NCBI RefSeq assembly: GCF_022012475.1
Contig: NZ_JAKLWS010000005.1
Span: 1-64,000 of the forward strand
Reading direction: 5' to 3'
Source: Rhodohalobacter sulfatireducens
Lineage (GTDB): Bacteria; Bacteroidota; Rhodothermia; Balneolales; Balneolaceae
DNA: 64,000 nucleotides
The notes beneath the pieces were generated by a model. That model was given only the letters and a program-made list of their open reading frames with translations. It searched no databases and had not been told where the DNA came from. The position numbers and the translations under genes were made by a program. This document shows positions 26,928 to 36,684 of the stretch, piece after piece; the first letter of the stretch is position 1; each line of letters opens with the position of its first letter.

Positions 26928-29900
26928 TTAGGAGCACCCTGTTGTAGATCCACAAGTCATGCATTTCAAACATGTACCGTTGCGAATCATTGTCATGCTC
27001 CCGCATTCGGAGCAGGAATCGCCTGTATATCCAAGTTGTTTCGCTCTGTCGTAATCAGATTCAGCATCATCCTTTTGATACTGCTCTTTTTGAACGACAT
27101 TTGCTCCTTGGTTTACAGTTTTAGGTTTATTTTTGGTTTGAGACTTTTTTGCCACCTCATCGGCGAGGTCCTCCTCTTCGGATGGCCGAAGTTTTCGTTT
27201 GAGGATATCTTCGGGAGCCACGTGCGCCAGGTCTTCCCGGCCCAAATAGGTTACGGCTAGCTCTCTGAATATATAATCGATCACCGAGGTCGTCATTTTT
27301 ATATGAGGACTACCGTTAACCATGCCACTCGGCTCAAATTTCGTAAAGGTAAATGCATCCACGAATTCTTCGAGTGGAACACCATGTTGTAAACCAAGTG
27401 AAATTGCGATGGCAAAGCAGTTTGTGAGACTTCTGAATGCAGCACCTTCGCGATGCATGTCAATAAAGATCTCACCGAGCTGACCGTTATCGTATTCACC
27501 GGTTCTCAGATAGACACTTTGTCCGCCTATTTTCACTTTCTGTGTATAACCGCTTCTGCGGAACGGTAATCGCTGACGTCGAGCCACATATTTGTGAATA
27601 ATCTTCTCTGCGGTTTGAACCACTTTGTCTTGCGCTGCTGCGGTTTCTTCATCTTCATCTTCGAGTTCTTCAATTACGTCACTCATAGAGTTCAATGGTT
27701 GACTCAACTTCGAACCATCTCGATAAAGAGCGTTAGCCTTCAACATTTTCTCCCAGGATTGCATGTATGCATCCTTGAAGTCCTCAACCGTAGCTTCATT
27801 CGGCAGATTAATGGTCTTGGAAATAGCACCTGAAATGAACGGTTGTGCAGCTGCCATCATATTGATATGACCTTCCGCGGAAATAAATCGCTTCCCGATT
27901 CTTCCGCACTTGTTAGCACAGTCGAAAACAGGATAATGTTTTTCTTCAAGATGAGGTGCACCCTCGATCGTCATTGTACCACAGACATAATCATTGGCGT
28001 CCTGGATCTGATCCTTCGAGAATCCAAGGAAACGTAGCATGTCGAAGTTATGATCGGACAATTGATCTTCTGAAAGGCCGAGTACATCTTTACAGAAATC
28101 CTCACCCAGCGTCCAGTGGTTAAATGCAAATTTGATGTCGAAACTACCGGGCAGAGCCTCTTCTACAGCTTCCAGTTTTTCATCTGTAAAACCTTTCTCT
28201 TTTAACGATTCAGGATTGATATGAGGGCACCCTTCAAGCGTTCCGGAGCCTTTGGCATATCTAATGATTTCATCAATCTCTTTCTCTTTGTACCCGAGAT
28301 TTTTAAGAGCTAACGGCACACTCTGGTTGATGATCTTAAAGTAACCGCCTCCGGCCAGTTTCTTGAATTTAACCAATGCAAAATCAGGTTCAATTCCGGT
28401 TGTATCACAGTCCATCACCAGTCCAATTGTTCCGGTTGGCGCGATAACCGTGACCTGGGCATTTCGGTATCCATGCTCTTCACCCATCTCTACCGCTTCA
28501 TCGGCATTTTTTTGAGCAGCATTCAAAAGGTATGCCGGGCAGTGATCTTCACTGATTCCCATGGGCTTAATCGTCAACCCTTCATATTCCTCGTTATCCG
28601 CATCGTACGCGGCCCGTTTGTGATTTCGAAGAACCCGAAGCATATGTTCCTTATTCCGCTCATATCCTTCAAATGCACCAAGTTCACTGGCAAGCTCAGC
28701 ACTTGTAGCATAGGCTTTCATGTGCATCATACTCGTGATAGCACCGGCAATGGCACATCCCTTTTCACTATCGTACGGAACACCCTGTACCATAAGGGCC
28801 GCACCAATATTGGCAAAGCCAAGGCCCAATGTGCGGTAAATGTAAGATAAGTCTGCAATTTCTTTGGATGGGAACTGCGCCATCAACACAGAAATTTCAA
28901 GAACAACGGTCCAAAGTCTTGACGCTTGTTGAATTGATTCCACATCAAACTCGCTGCAATCCTCATCCTTGAAATACTTCATCAGATTCAGTGATGCAAG
29001 ATTACATGCCGTGTTATCAAGGAACATATATTCCGAGCAGGGATTACTCGCATTAATCGGTCCATCTTCAGGGCACGTATGCCATTCGTTTATAGTATCG
29101 TGATATTGAGCTCCCGGGTCGGCACAAGACCACGCCGCATAACTAATTTGTTCCCAGAGATCACGAGCCTGCATGGTTTTCAAAGGCTCAGGTTCTCTGC
29201 CCTCTTTCTTAGCCCTCTTCCGCTCAACCCTGCCGTAAAGATTCCACTCTTTGTTATCTACAACGGCTTTCATGAAACTGTTTGGTACCCGAACAGAGTT
29301 ATTAGAATTTTGTCCGCTTACTGTGGCATACGCCTCTGAATTCCAGTCAGTATCATACGTATCAAATTCAATATCGGTAAATCCCTGTGCTGCTAACTGA
29401 ATGACCCGTTCAATATAATTTAATGGAACCTGGTCTCTCTTTGCCTTTTTAATTGCTTCACCTAGATCTTCATTCTTGATAGGATCACGACTCACAGCTC
29501 CGTTGTATGTCTTTCCATCAATTTCTACAGGTTCATTGCAAAGCCTTATAATTTTTTTGAGATGCTTCTCGGTAATTTTCGAACCGGTAACGATTGACGC
29601 TACTTTCTGCTCTTCGCGAACCTTCCAGTTGATATACTCTTCAATGTCGGGGTGATCTAAATCGAGCGTAACCATTTTGGCAGCTCTGCGCGTAGTACCG
29701 CCGGATTTGATTGCACCGGCTGCACGATCACCGATCTTCAGGAAACTCATCAGGCCGGAGGACTTTCCACCACCGCTCAGTGGTTCATTTTCTCCTCGAA
29801 TTTTTGAAAAATTACTGCCGGTACCTGACCCATATTTAAAAAGGCGAGCTTCCCGAACCCACAGATCCATTATACCGCCTTCATTTACAAGGTCATCATC

Positions 29901-30515
29901 AATACTTTGGATGAAGCAAGCATGGGGCTGTGGATGTGAATAGGCGTCTTCTGATTTTTTAAGCTCACCTGTTTTGCCATCTACATAATAGTGACCTTGT
30001 GCGGGGCCATTAATCCCGTATGCCCAATGTAAACCCGTGTTGAACCACTGCGGACTGTTTGGCGCCGCCATTTGATTGGCAAGCATATACCGAAGTTCAT
30101 CGTAAAAGATTTTTGCATCTTCTTCTGAATCGAAGTAATCGTGTTTCCATCCCCAATAGGTCCAGCATCCTGCCAGCCGATGAAATACCTGCTTACTGTC
30201 AATTTCATGACTGTAGCGATCATCTTCATCAATTTTTTCGAGAGCTTTCTCGTCAGGTACAGAACGTTGTAACCACGATGGTACTCCTTTCTCTTTAACC
30301 TTTTTTACTTTTGCCGGAACACCTGCTTTACGAAAATATTTTTGAGCGATGATATCCGTCGAGACTTGCGACCAGGAGGATGGCACTTCCACGTCTTCCA
30401 TCTGAAAAATAAGCGAGCCGTCAGGATTCTTAATTTCTGATTTTCTCTTCTCGAACTTGATATCTTCGTACGGCGAACTCCATTCTTCGTTGGTATAAAA
30501 ACGCTTAAATTTCAT
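26928..30515 (-). CDS. nrdJ: Adenosylcobalamin-dependent (class II) ribonucleotide reductase
   Basis: A 1195-residue enzyme that makes deoxyribonucleotides using vitamin B12. Recognisable parts: [15 protein letters not shown] near residue 155, [25 protein letters not shown] (substrate-site region), the active-site stretch [44 protein letters not shown], and a C-terminal zinc-ribbon-like redox tail with CSEC, CLKCMTC and final GCS that recharges the active-site disulfide. Length matches the long NrdJ form. The minus-strand ribosome site GAGGAG (30525-30530) is well placed. The upstream gap contains DnaA boxes. No nrdAB genes or cobalamin riboswitch are visible here. Confidence 0.96.
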   Translation of the reverse strand: MKFKRFYTNEEWSSPYEDIKFEKRKSEIKNPDGSLIFQMEDVEVPSSWSQVSTDIIAQKYFRKAGVPAKVKKVKEKGVPSWLQRSVPDEKALEKIDEDDRYSHEIDSKQVFHRLAGCWTYWGWKHDYFDSEEDAKIFYDELRYMLANQMAAPNSPQWFNTGLHWAYGINGPAQGHYYVDGKTGELKKSEDAYSHPQPHACFIQSIDDDLVNEGGIMDLWVREARLFKYGSGTGSNFSKIRGENEPLSGGGKSSGLMSFLKIGDRAAGAIKSGGTTRRAAKMVTLDLDHPDIEEYINWKVREEQKVASIVTGSKITEKHLKKIIRLCNEPVEIDGKTYNGAVSRDPIKNEDLGEAIKKAKRDQVPLNYIERVIQLAAQGFTDIEFDTYDTDWNSEAYATVSGQNSNNSVRVPNSFMKAVVDNKEWNLYGRVERKRAKKEGREPEPLKTMQARDLWEQISYAAWSCADPGAQYHDTINEWHTCPEDGPINASNPCSEYMFLDNTACNLASLNLMKYFKDEDCSEFDVESIQQASRLWTVVLEISVLMAQFPSKEIADLSYIYRTLGLGFANIGAALMVQGVPYDSEKGCAIAGAITSMMHMKAYATSAELASELGAFEGYERNKEHMLRVLRNHKRAAYDADNEEYEGLTIKPMGISEDHCPAYLLNAAQKNADEAVEMGEEHGYRNAQVTVIAPTGTIGLVMDCDTTGIEPDFALVKFKKLAGGGYFKIINQSVPLALKNLGYKEKEIDEIIRYAKGSGTLEGCPHINPESLKEKGFTDEKLEAVEEALPGSFDIKFAFNHWTLGEDFCKDVLGLSEDQLSDHNFDMLRFLGFSKDQIQDANDYVCGTMTIEGAPHLEEKHYPVFDCANKCGRIGKRFISAEGHINMMAAAQPFISGAISKTINLPNEATVEDFKDAYMQSWEKMLKANALYRDGSKLSQPLNSMSDVIEELEDEDEETAAAQDKVVQTAEKIIHKYVARRQRLPFRRSGYTQKVKIGGQSVYLRTGEYDNGQLGEIFIDMHREGAAFRSLTNCFAIAISLGLQHGVPLEEFVDAFTFTKFEPSGMVNGSPHIKMTTSVIDYIFRELAVTYLGREDLAHVAPEDILKRKLRPSEEEDLADEVAKKSQTKNKPKTVNQGANVVQKEQYQKDDAESDYDRAKQLGYTGDSCSECGSMTMIRNGTCLKCMTCGSTTGCS

Positions 30516-30524
30516 AAATATATT

Positions 30525-30530
30525 CTCCTC
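30525..30530 (-). promoter_or_regulatory. Ribosome binding site of nrdJ
   Basis: GAGGAG on the minus strand, 9 bases before the ATG at 30515. Worth noting because most genes in this window lack a Shine-Dalgarno sequence. Confidence 0.7.
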
Positions 30531-30657
30531 TTTTACTATCTATTAATGTGTGAGAGCGCTAAAAAAAATTTCTGCTGGTGATTTGGCTTTTTAGCGAGAA
30601 AATGTATCAAGCAATATATTTGTGAGAGCAAGACACAGCAAGAAAAAAATCAATTAC

Positions 30658-31080
30658 TTTTCCACAATTTCCGGAAGTTATCCACATTTAGAACTGCATT
30701 AAAAAAATTAGCTGAATTTGAAAAATTAAAGCCAGGCAAATTATCCTATTTTCGTGATCATATAGATAGAAATTAAGTTTTACAGAACTATAGATTATCA
30801 AGATGTGAATAATTTCATGAGTTTATTTGCCTAATTAGCCGGTTTTTGTACTTATCAACAAGTAAAAAAGTTATCAACATTTTAAATTTTGGGTGAAAAA
30901 ATTCCATTAATTTTTTTTATAAATTATTTTATTTTGAATTTAATTTATATTCTTATAAATACTTTTAAAGGAATATTTTTACATTTTTATGATCATTAAT
31001 CTTATATTATAATATGAATTTCTTCATTAATTTTTATGACCATACTTCTGCATTTCTATATCGTATTAAATGATTGATAT
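30658..31080. promoter_or_regulatory. DnaA-box cluster with adjoining AT-rich stretch (candidate oriC or DnaA-controlled nrdJ upstream region)
   Basis: DnaA-box-like 9-mers: TTTTCCACA (30658-30666), TTATCCACA (30678-30686, perfect), TTATTCACA on the minus strand (30804-30812, matches TTATNCACA), TTATCAACA (30852-30860) and TTATCAACA (30871-30879). Directly to the right, 30901-31020 contains only about 12 G or C in 120 bases, like a DNA unwinding element. The whole 734-base gap 30516-31249 has no intact gene. No dnaA, dnaN or gidA gene is in the window. Confidence 0.55.
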
Positions 31081-31249
31081 TTGATTATAAAAAATCACAA
31101 AAGAAAGAATATCAATCTATTTAGAAGAAGCTACAATCATTTTAGGTGATTTATCAAGCTAGCTGTGAATCAGACAAATGTTACTTTCATGCGATTCATG
31201 TGATTAGAATCAAACCGTTTTTTTAATCTCTGAATTTTATTCCTTTATC

Positions 31250-32029
31250 ATGGATTTAATTACAAGATATTTGGCCATAATAATGGTCTTCATATTTACT
31301 AATAATCAGAGTGGAATTGCTCAGTCAATTGAACTACAACCGGATAGTTTTGTTCGTTATGTGATGGACCCTGCAACCTTCCAAGAAGATGCTAATTCGA
31401 ACTCGATTTGGAAACTGGCGCCTTCGGCAGAAAAGATCCTACTATTTACAGATCGGGCACAAAAGATAATGGTGAACCAATTATTAAAGCCAGCTCGAAT
31501 CAATCCGTTTCAAGTGTAAAAAATGAAATTTCTGCAAATGCTGAGGACTTTCCGATTATTGATGGGAATGGATGATCGAATCTGTGCTCGAATCAGGAGA
31601 TGTAACAAAAAAGATGGTGATGACTATGCTGCACGTTTTTATATCACGTTTGAATATCCTGTTTTAATTTTTGTATTGGAGATAAATCAAGTACAGGTTT
31701 TATCAAACATTCACATCTTTTGACGTCTCCACTCGCGCCTTGAATTATATATGGGCAAACAAATCAGATGCTGGATCGATTCATCCGATTCCATATACAG
31801 ATTGGGTTCAAGTTCTGTCAGTTCAATTTGGAAATGAGAAGGCGTGTACCTCGCAATCTGAAAAGAGAAATATCCCGGAGGATTATAGAGCTGCATTGGA
31901 GAACAACCACCTGCCATTACAGGTATACAGATTATGACAGACTCAGATAATACGGGGGAATATGCAAGAGCTGGATATGAAAAAATAATCTTGAGAAAAG
32001 AGTCTGACTCAGACAGCCTGAATGATTAG
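31250..32029 (+). pseudogene. Decayed DUF3047 family secreted protein
   Basis: The first 89 residues keep a signal peptide (IIMVFIFTNNQSGIAQ). After that the DUF3047 pattern continues only by switching frame several times: WEWMIESVLESGDV near 31560-31610, KKDGDDYAARFYITF near 31605-31650, ALNYIWANKSDAGSIHPIPYTDWV and GNEKACTSQSEKRNIPEDYRAAL in the frame 31737-31937, and finally IMTDSDNTGEYARAGYEKIIL up to the TAG at 32027-32029. At least four frame changes are needed, with in-frame stops between, so the gene is dead. DUF3047 function is unknown. Confidence 0.8.
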
Positions 32030-32078
32030 TGTAAATACCGTAAATTTTGGCAATACATATCATCAAAAAAATAAAAAA

Positions 32079-32825
32079 ATGCCAAATTTAGAGTATTCAT
32101 ACTCAGTACCATTTAAAGTGCGCTCCTACGAGGTTGATCACAATAAGGAGGCATCTATCTCTGCAATTTGCAACTATTTTCAAGAGGCTGCCGGTTTACA
32201 TGCCAGGAAGTTAGAATTTGATATCTCCGACCTTCAAAAGCAGGGACTAACATGGATCTTGTACAAGCTGCAAGTGAAGGTTCACGTATACCCTGAGCGA
32301 TGGGAGACGGTACATGTTAAAACATGGCCCTCTACCGGAGATGGATTGCGAGCGTATCGAGATTATGAGCTTTACAATGAAAATGATGAGCTTTTGGCCG
32401 TTGGGTTAAGTCAGTGGATGGTAGTAGACGTCCGAAAAAAACGGCCGGTAAAAATGCCGGATGAGCTTATGAGCAGTCGCTTTGAAACTGATAGCCATGT
32501 TTTAGAGCTTCACAAAAGTAATCTAAAAAAACTTGACAGTGATAAAGCAACTTTTATCACCACAGCCGGGCTGAACGACCTGGATATGAACAAACACGTT
32601 AATAATGTACGGTATATTGATTGGGTGACAGGCTACAATCATTCAGAAAAGGCCCAAAAAAAATGCAATGAGATAATCATCCAGTTCTCTGCCGAAACAA
32701 AAGCAGGCGATAAGATTTATCTTTCAAATCAAACAAACCCGAATCTGAATGATGAAATTAACTCTACTCTATTCAAAAATAATGATAAGCAGATCATTGC
32801 AAATGCAAGAACGAGTTGGTCGTAA
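32079..32825 (+). CDS. Acyl-ACP thioesterase (FatA/FatB-like double hotdog)
   Basis: A 248-residue thioesterase that releases fatty acids from acyl carrier protein. The first hotdog half starts YSYSVPFKVRSYEVDHNKEASISAICNYFQEAAG and includes WILYKLQVKVHVYPERW and GLRAYRDYEL; the second contains the typical LNDLDMNKHVNNVRYIDW. I start at ATG 32079 (MPNLEYSYSVPF), matching the usual N-terminus; an upstream in-frame ATG at 32022 overlaps the dead DUF3047 tail and would add 19 unrelated residues. The gene converges on small minus-strand membrane genes with 3 bases between stop codons. Proteins of this type are common in Bacteroidota. Confidence 0.88.
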   Translation: MPNLEYSYSVPFKVRSYEVDHNKEASISAICNYFQEAAGLHARKLEFDISDLQKQGLTWILYKLQVKVHVYPERWETVHVKTWPSTGDGLRAYRDYELYNENDELLAVGLSQWMVVDVRKKRPVKMPDELMSSRFETDSHVLELHKSNLKKLDSDKATFITTAGLNDLDMNKHVNNVRYIDWVTGYNHSEKAQKKCNEIIIQFSAETKAGDKIYLSNQTNPNLNDEINSTLFKNNDKQIIANARTSWS

Positions 32826-32828
32826 TCA

Positions 32829-32987
32829 TTAACCCTTATCAATAACCTCGGGTTCATCACTCCTGTCTCTACGAAAATCTGATGGGTGACCTTCCATCTC
32901 TTTGAACTCTTTGAAGGTATATATCAGCCCAATTAAAAAGAGTACGACAACAAAGATTCCTGACGTAAATATAAACGGTGCGTTCAT
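32829..32987 (-). CDS. Small single-pass membrane protein (52 aa)
   Basis: ATG at 32987 overlaps the TGA of the preceding 58-residue gene (ATGA). The product starts MNAPFIFTSGIFVVVLFLIGLIYTF, one membrane helix, followed by a charged tail FKEFKEMEGHPSDFRRDRSDEPEVIDKG. The overlap and clean hydrophobic/charged layout support a real gene. Function unknown. Confidence 0.65.
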   Translation of the reverse strand: MNAPFIFTSGIFVVVLFLIGLIYTFKEFKEMEGHPSDFRRDRSDEPEVIDKG

Positions 32988-33160
32988 TGGCGATCTCCAT
33001 ATTTAATGATTTTAAAATATGCGCCAAATCCCAGAATTGAGGGTACCCATATACCAACAAACAGACCGGCATCCTGATCTACTGTAAACCATAATGCAAT
33101 AGAGAGGATCATGGACACCAATGCTGCCGCAAGAATAAAGTAATCTGATTTATTCAGCAT
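32984..33160 (-). CDS. Small two-pass membrane protein (58 aa)
   Basis: Start ATG 33160. The product is MLNKSDYFILAAALVSMILSI..., with helix 1 (about 8-26), a short polar loop and helix 2 (about 32-48, GLFVGIWVPSILGFGAYF), ending KIIKYGDRQ. The stop overlaps the next start by 4 bases (ATGA), suggesting translational coupling with the 52-residue gene. I recognise the general type (small membrane proteins with FVGIWVPSILG) as recurring in related bacteria, without a known role. Confidence 0.7.
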   Translation of the reverse strand: MLNKSDYFILAAALVSMILSIALWFTVDQDAGLFVGIWVPSILGFGAYFKIIKYGDRQ

Positions 33161-33252
33161 GTAGATAAAATTTATTAGTTGTAATTTCCATTTTTAACAA
33201 GGAACAATTACAACATATCGTTCCTACAGCGTCAATAAAGCCAGACTATCTG

Positions 33253-34074
33253 CTATTCGTTCCAATTCGGTGCGAACGATGGGTTTACCAAACGTTTGGT
33301 TTTATCGAGTTCGTCGATCTGTTGGAAATGTTCATCAGAAAGTTCAAAGTCAAAAATATCCATATTCTCTTCCAGGTGCTCTTTTGAGGAAGCCTTTGGA
33401 ATAGTGATGACATTTTCCTGCTCAATCAACCATCTGAGAGAAACCTGTACAGCAGATTTGCCATACTCATTACCGATCGCAATAAGTTCCTCATTCTCAG
33501 TTACCTGTCCCTGTGCCAACGGACTATAAGCGGTAATTAGAAAATCGTGATCATACGAATAATCCAGTAGATCAAACTGAGCCAGAAAGGGATGGTATTC
33601 AACCTGGTTTGTAAGGATTGGAATTCTATGCTCCTCTACTACTTCCCTGGTCAAACCCATTGGAAAATTGCTAATTCCAACATTTAGAGCTTTACCCTGG
33701 TCCCGCAGGGTTAACATAGCTTCAAAAGTTTGTTGAATAGAAAATTGGTCGTTAGGCCAGTGGATTAAAAGAAGATCAACATAAGGTGTTCGTAACTGGC
33801 GTAAACTATCTTCAACTGACTGAAGAACATCATCGTGTTCAAGATTTGTGTGCCAAATCTTTGTGGTAAGGAACACATCTTCTCGGTTAACGGGCGAGGA
33901 GTAAATAGCGTCCCCCACCTCTTTTTCATTTTTATACATTTGGGCTGTATCAACATGTCTGTAGCCCATGGCCAAAGCTTCTGTAACCGTTTGATTACAC
34001 TCTCTGCCATATAGCCTGTAGGTTCCAATTCCAATCTCCGGAATTTTAACTCCCTGAACTGATTTATACTGCAT
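33253..34074 (-). CDS. Aldo/keto reductase
   Basis: A 273-residue NADPH-dependent carbonyl reductase of the TIM-barrel AKR family. The catalytic tetrad is visible: Asp42 and Tyr47 in GYRHVDTAQMYKNE, Lys72 in TTKIWH, and His in LLLIHWPND (about 105). C-terminal cofactor motif IPKASSKEHLEEN and length match the AKR5-like (2,5-diketo-gluconate reductase type) group. It reduces aldehydes or ketones; the physiological substrate is not predictable. It is 64 bases downstream of the sorted lamin-tail protein gene on the same strand and may be read through from it. Confidence 0.92.
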   Translation of the reverse strand: MQYKSVQGVKIPEIGIGTYRLYGRECNQTVTEALAMGYRHVDTAQMYKNEKEVGDAIYSSPVNREDVFLTTKIWHTNLEHDDVLQSVEDSLRQLRTPYVDLLLIHWPNDQFSIQQTFEAMLTLRDQGKALNVGISNFPMGLTREVVEEHRIPILTNQVEYHPFLAQFDLLDYSYDHDFLITAYSPLAQGQVTENEELIAIGNEYGKSAVQVSLRWLIEQENVITIPKASSKEHLEENMDIFDFELSDEHFQQIDELDKTKRLVNPSFAPNWNE

Positions 34075-34138
34075 GGATATTTTTTACTGCGTATGCCTGT
34101 TTAATTAAAATTAGCTTTTTATCGTGTTAATTGAATGG

Positions 34139-36625
34139 TTACTTAATCAATGTAATTTTTCGCGTAAAAATTCGGCTTCCTGTTTCAAGTTGTACGATGT
34201 AGATACCGCTTGGCTTGTCGGAAGCATCCCAAAGAAGTGAATGTTCACCCTGCTGGACAACATCATCCAATAACAGGGCTACTTGCTGTCCCACTATGTT
34301 GTAAACCCCCACACGTACGCTTCGCTCTTCCGGGATATAAAAATTAATGTTGGTTGACGGGTTAAATGGATTAGGATAATTCGGCCGAAGCTCAATACTA
34401 TTCGGTACCTCTTCCTCCTCCGTTGCATTCGAGAATGACTCGTAAGGTTTCACGTTTACAACAAATCGGGGTCGCTCAACAGGATTGATTGATCTGATTT
34501 TTGGTGAATCTGAAAGTTCCCGCTCTCTATTTTCCGAAGAATCTATATACCTAAAGCGATATTCATTCTCTTCTCTCAGGTTTACGACCGTACCATTGAA
34601 TGTATCTTCAATCGTAATCACCCACTCATCCGGTAATTTATCACTTATATTCCAGCGAAGTACTGCACCACCTGCATCATTTGATACCTGGTGGCCTAAT
34701 CCAAGTTCATACTCCTTATCTATTTGCTGTGGCAGATGTGTGAATGAATTATAACTCTCATCCGATAGTGTTGACGTTAAATATAAATGCTGTGAACCTT
34801 CAACACTTTGACCCGAGATAGATGACTCTTCAAGTACCAATTTAGGAAGGTCATACCGAATCTCATCGTACTGAGTGGGTATATCCATAAAGCCTACCAT
34901 CACAACATCAGATAGAACAGAGCTTTCCTGGTCATCCGGGAGAATTTCAAACTCAACATATCGATCTGGAATCGGACTTCGAATTTGATTTTCAGAGGCA
35001 CTGAGTAATTCAGCTACACTCCCGTGAACCATTAACGGCGTCCAGTAATCAGTTTGAACCTGATTCGTTAGAGATAAATTGAATTTCTTCTTTTGTGGAT
35101 TCCAAACCTGGGTAACGGGAAAAGCCTGTCTGAAACTTTGGTTGTTACTTTGTATGGCATCCCGTTCCGTATTTATTGGTATTGATAAGAAATCCGATTG
35201 ATCCGTGAAAGAGGTTTCTATATCAGATCTCGTACTTTGATTTCCAACTACTTCTGTAAAAAGAGATACCGGGGTATCATCTGCTTTTTCTACTAATACA
35301 GGTGTATAAGGTTCAATAGATCCTACATCTAGTTCGGTACCATCCAGTTTGTAAAAATCCAATGGCTGGTTCCGGTTCAATTGCTGGACTGGCGTACCGG
35401 GAAATGAGACCAGGTAAACTCCACTTTGGCTAAGTGTTTTTTTGAACATTCGTCCCGTACTTCCCTCAACACCGGGCGATCCAAACAATTCCTGGAAGTA
35501 TGATGTTTGCGAAGCTGTAAAGTCCTGCATACTTGAATAACCGTCGTAGGCTTGTGATACCCTATTGAGTTCTACAGCTACACCGGATTCAGTTGGTTGA
35601 TAAGTTGCTGAGGCGATTAAATTTCCATCACGTTCCAATTCAACTCTGCCTCCGTCTGAAGTTACCATTGAGCCCGGGTAAAAATAACTATTTTCAACAC
35701 CTTCAAGACTGGAAATATCGACATTCGAAATCACCGTAAAATTATAGGGTTCAACAAATATATCCTGCTGAATAACTCTTGACCCACTACCGGTTACCAG
35801 TTCAATACCTTTCAGTGAAACAGAAGACTCCCCGGGGTTATAAATTTCTACATATTCAAATTCAGATCCATTTACATCTGATGAAGGTAAAATTTCTGTG
35901 ATAATAAGATCTCCCCTGTTAAGCGAATTCTGCTCTACTTTTTCAGGAAAAATTTCCATCCTCTGCAGAGCCATGGGAATTCGTTCTGTCACAGGATCTT
36001 CCTCATCAATCGTCCACATTAAATGGATTGTATCAGAGGGGCGCAGGTAAACATCATCAATATTCAGATGAAGTGAAAAAGAGCTCCAGGCATCTTCAAC
36101 AGAACGAAGAGAAGATTCGTCAATCACACCACTTGGCAGGTTGTTCCACTCCCCATCATTAACTTTATACTTCAGCTCAAAATCATTTACACTTTCATTT
36201 CCAAAGAAATTATACATGAAATCGAATGCAACAATAAAATTGCCAAAACTAAACTCACTCTTGTTTTGAATTGAAGCTACAAAAAATGTTTGATAGGGTG
36301 AATTTTCAAGTTGAACACGGCCAGGAGCAGTACCATAAATACCACCTGGAACATAGTAGTTTTCTTCACTGTTTGCTTCCCGGTAAGACTGCCACTGATT
36401 ATTTGCAAGAGTAAATTCAGGTGAGAGAATCGTTTCAAATTCAAATAAACCGACAGTGACAGAAGATTCATTTTTCGCAGATGCTCCCTGTGAGAAACGG
36501 ACTTCCAGAGGAGTGTCATTTTCGAGTAAAATTTGAGCAGTAGATACAGTTACACTACCCCCGATCAAAACAACGGATACAGAAAATAAAATTGCTAAGA
36601 AGAAGGCACGTAACTTTCGTCCCAT
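34139..36625 (-). CDS. Lamin-tail-domain protein with type IX secretion sorting domain
   Basis: An 828-residue exported protein. A signal peptide covers about residues 1-30. A lamin tail domain lies around 240-345 (RGDLIITEILPSSDVNGSEFEYVEIYNPGESSVSLKG). A long beta-rich middle follows. The C-terminal about 80 residues (ELRPNYPNPFNPSTNINFYIPEE ... VYNIVGQQVALLLD ... GIYIVQLETGSRIFTRKITLIK) form a type A T9SS sorting domain, so the protein crosses the outer membrane and may be attached at the surface. This is direct evidence that the organism has a type IX system. Role unknown; lamin tails often accompany secreted nucleases, but no nuclease motif was seen. Confidence 0.9.
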   Translation of the reverse strand: MGRKLRAFFLAILFSVSVVLIGGSVTVSTAQILLENDTPLEVRFSQGASAKNESSVTVGLFEFETILSPEFTLANNQWQSYREANSEENYYVPGGIYGTAPGRVQLENSPYQTFFVASIQNKSEFSFGNFIVAFDFMYNFFGNESVNDFELKYKVNDGEWNNLPSGVIDESSLRSVEDAWSSFSLHLNIDDVYLRPSDTIHLMWTIDEEDPVTERIPMALQRMEIFPEKVEQNSLNRGDLIITEILPSSDVNGSEFEYVEIYNPGESSVSLKGIELVTGSGSRVIQQDIFVEPYNFTVISNVDISSLEGVENSYFYPGSMVTSDGGRVELERDGNLIASATYQPTESGVAVELNRVSQAYDGYSSMQDFTASQTSYFQELFGSPGVEGSTGRMFKKTLSQSGVYLVSFPGTPVQQLNRNQPLDFYKLDGTELDVGSIEPYTPVLVEKADDTPVSLFTEVVGNQSTRSDIETSFTDQSDFLSIPINTERDAIQSNNQSFRQAFPVTQVWNPQKKKFNLSLTNQVQTDYWTPLMVHGSVAELLSASENQIRSPIPDRYVEFEILPDDQESSVLSDVVMVGFMDIPTQYDEIRYDLPKLVLEESSISGQSVEGSQHLYLTSTLSDESYNSFTHLPQQIDKEYELGLGHQVSNDAGGAVLRWNISDKLPDEWVITIEDTFNGTVVNLREENEYRFRYIDSSENRERELSDSPKIRSINPVERPRFVVNVKPYESFSNATEEEEVPNSIELRPNYPNPFNPSTNINFYIPEERSVRVGVYNIVGQQVALLLDDVVQQGEHSLLWDASDKPSGIYIVQLETGSRIFTRKITLIK

Positions 36626-36684
36626 AGGCAGTTTAACAGTTAGATATATTTCTACACTCTCTAATGTTAGAATTTATTCAATTA

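Noticed and set aside
30611-30624. GCAATATATTTGTG as a possible NrdR box upstream of nrdJ
   Set aside because: Single, imperfect and unpaired; too AT-rich a region to trust.
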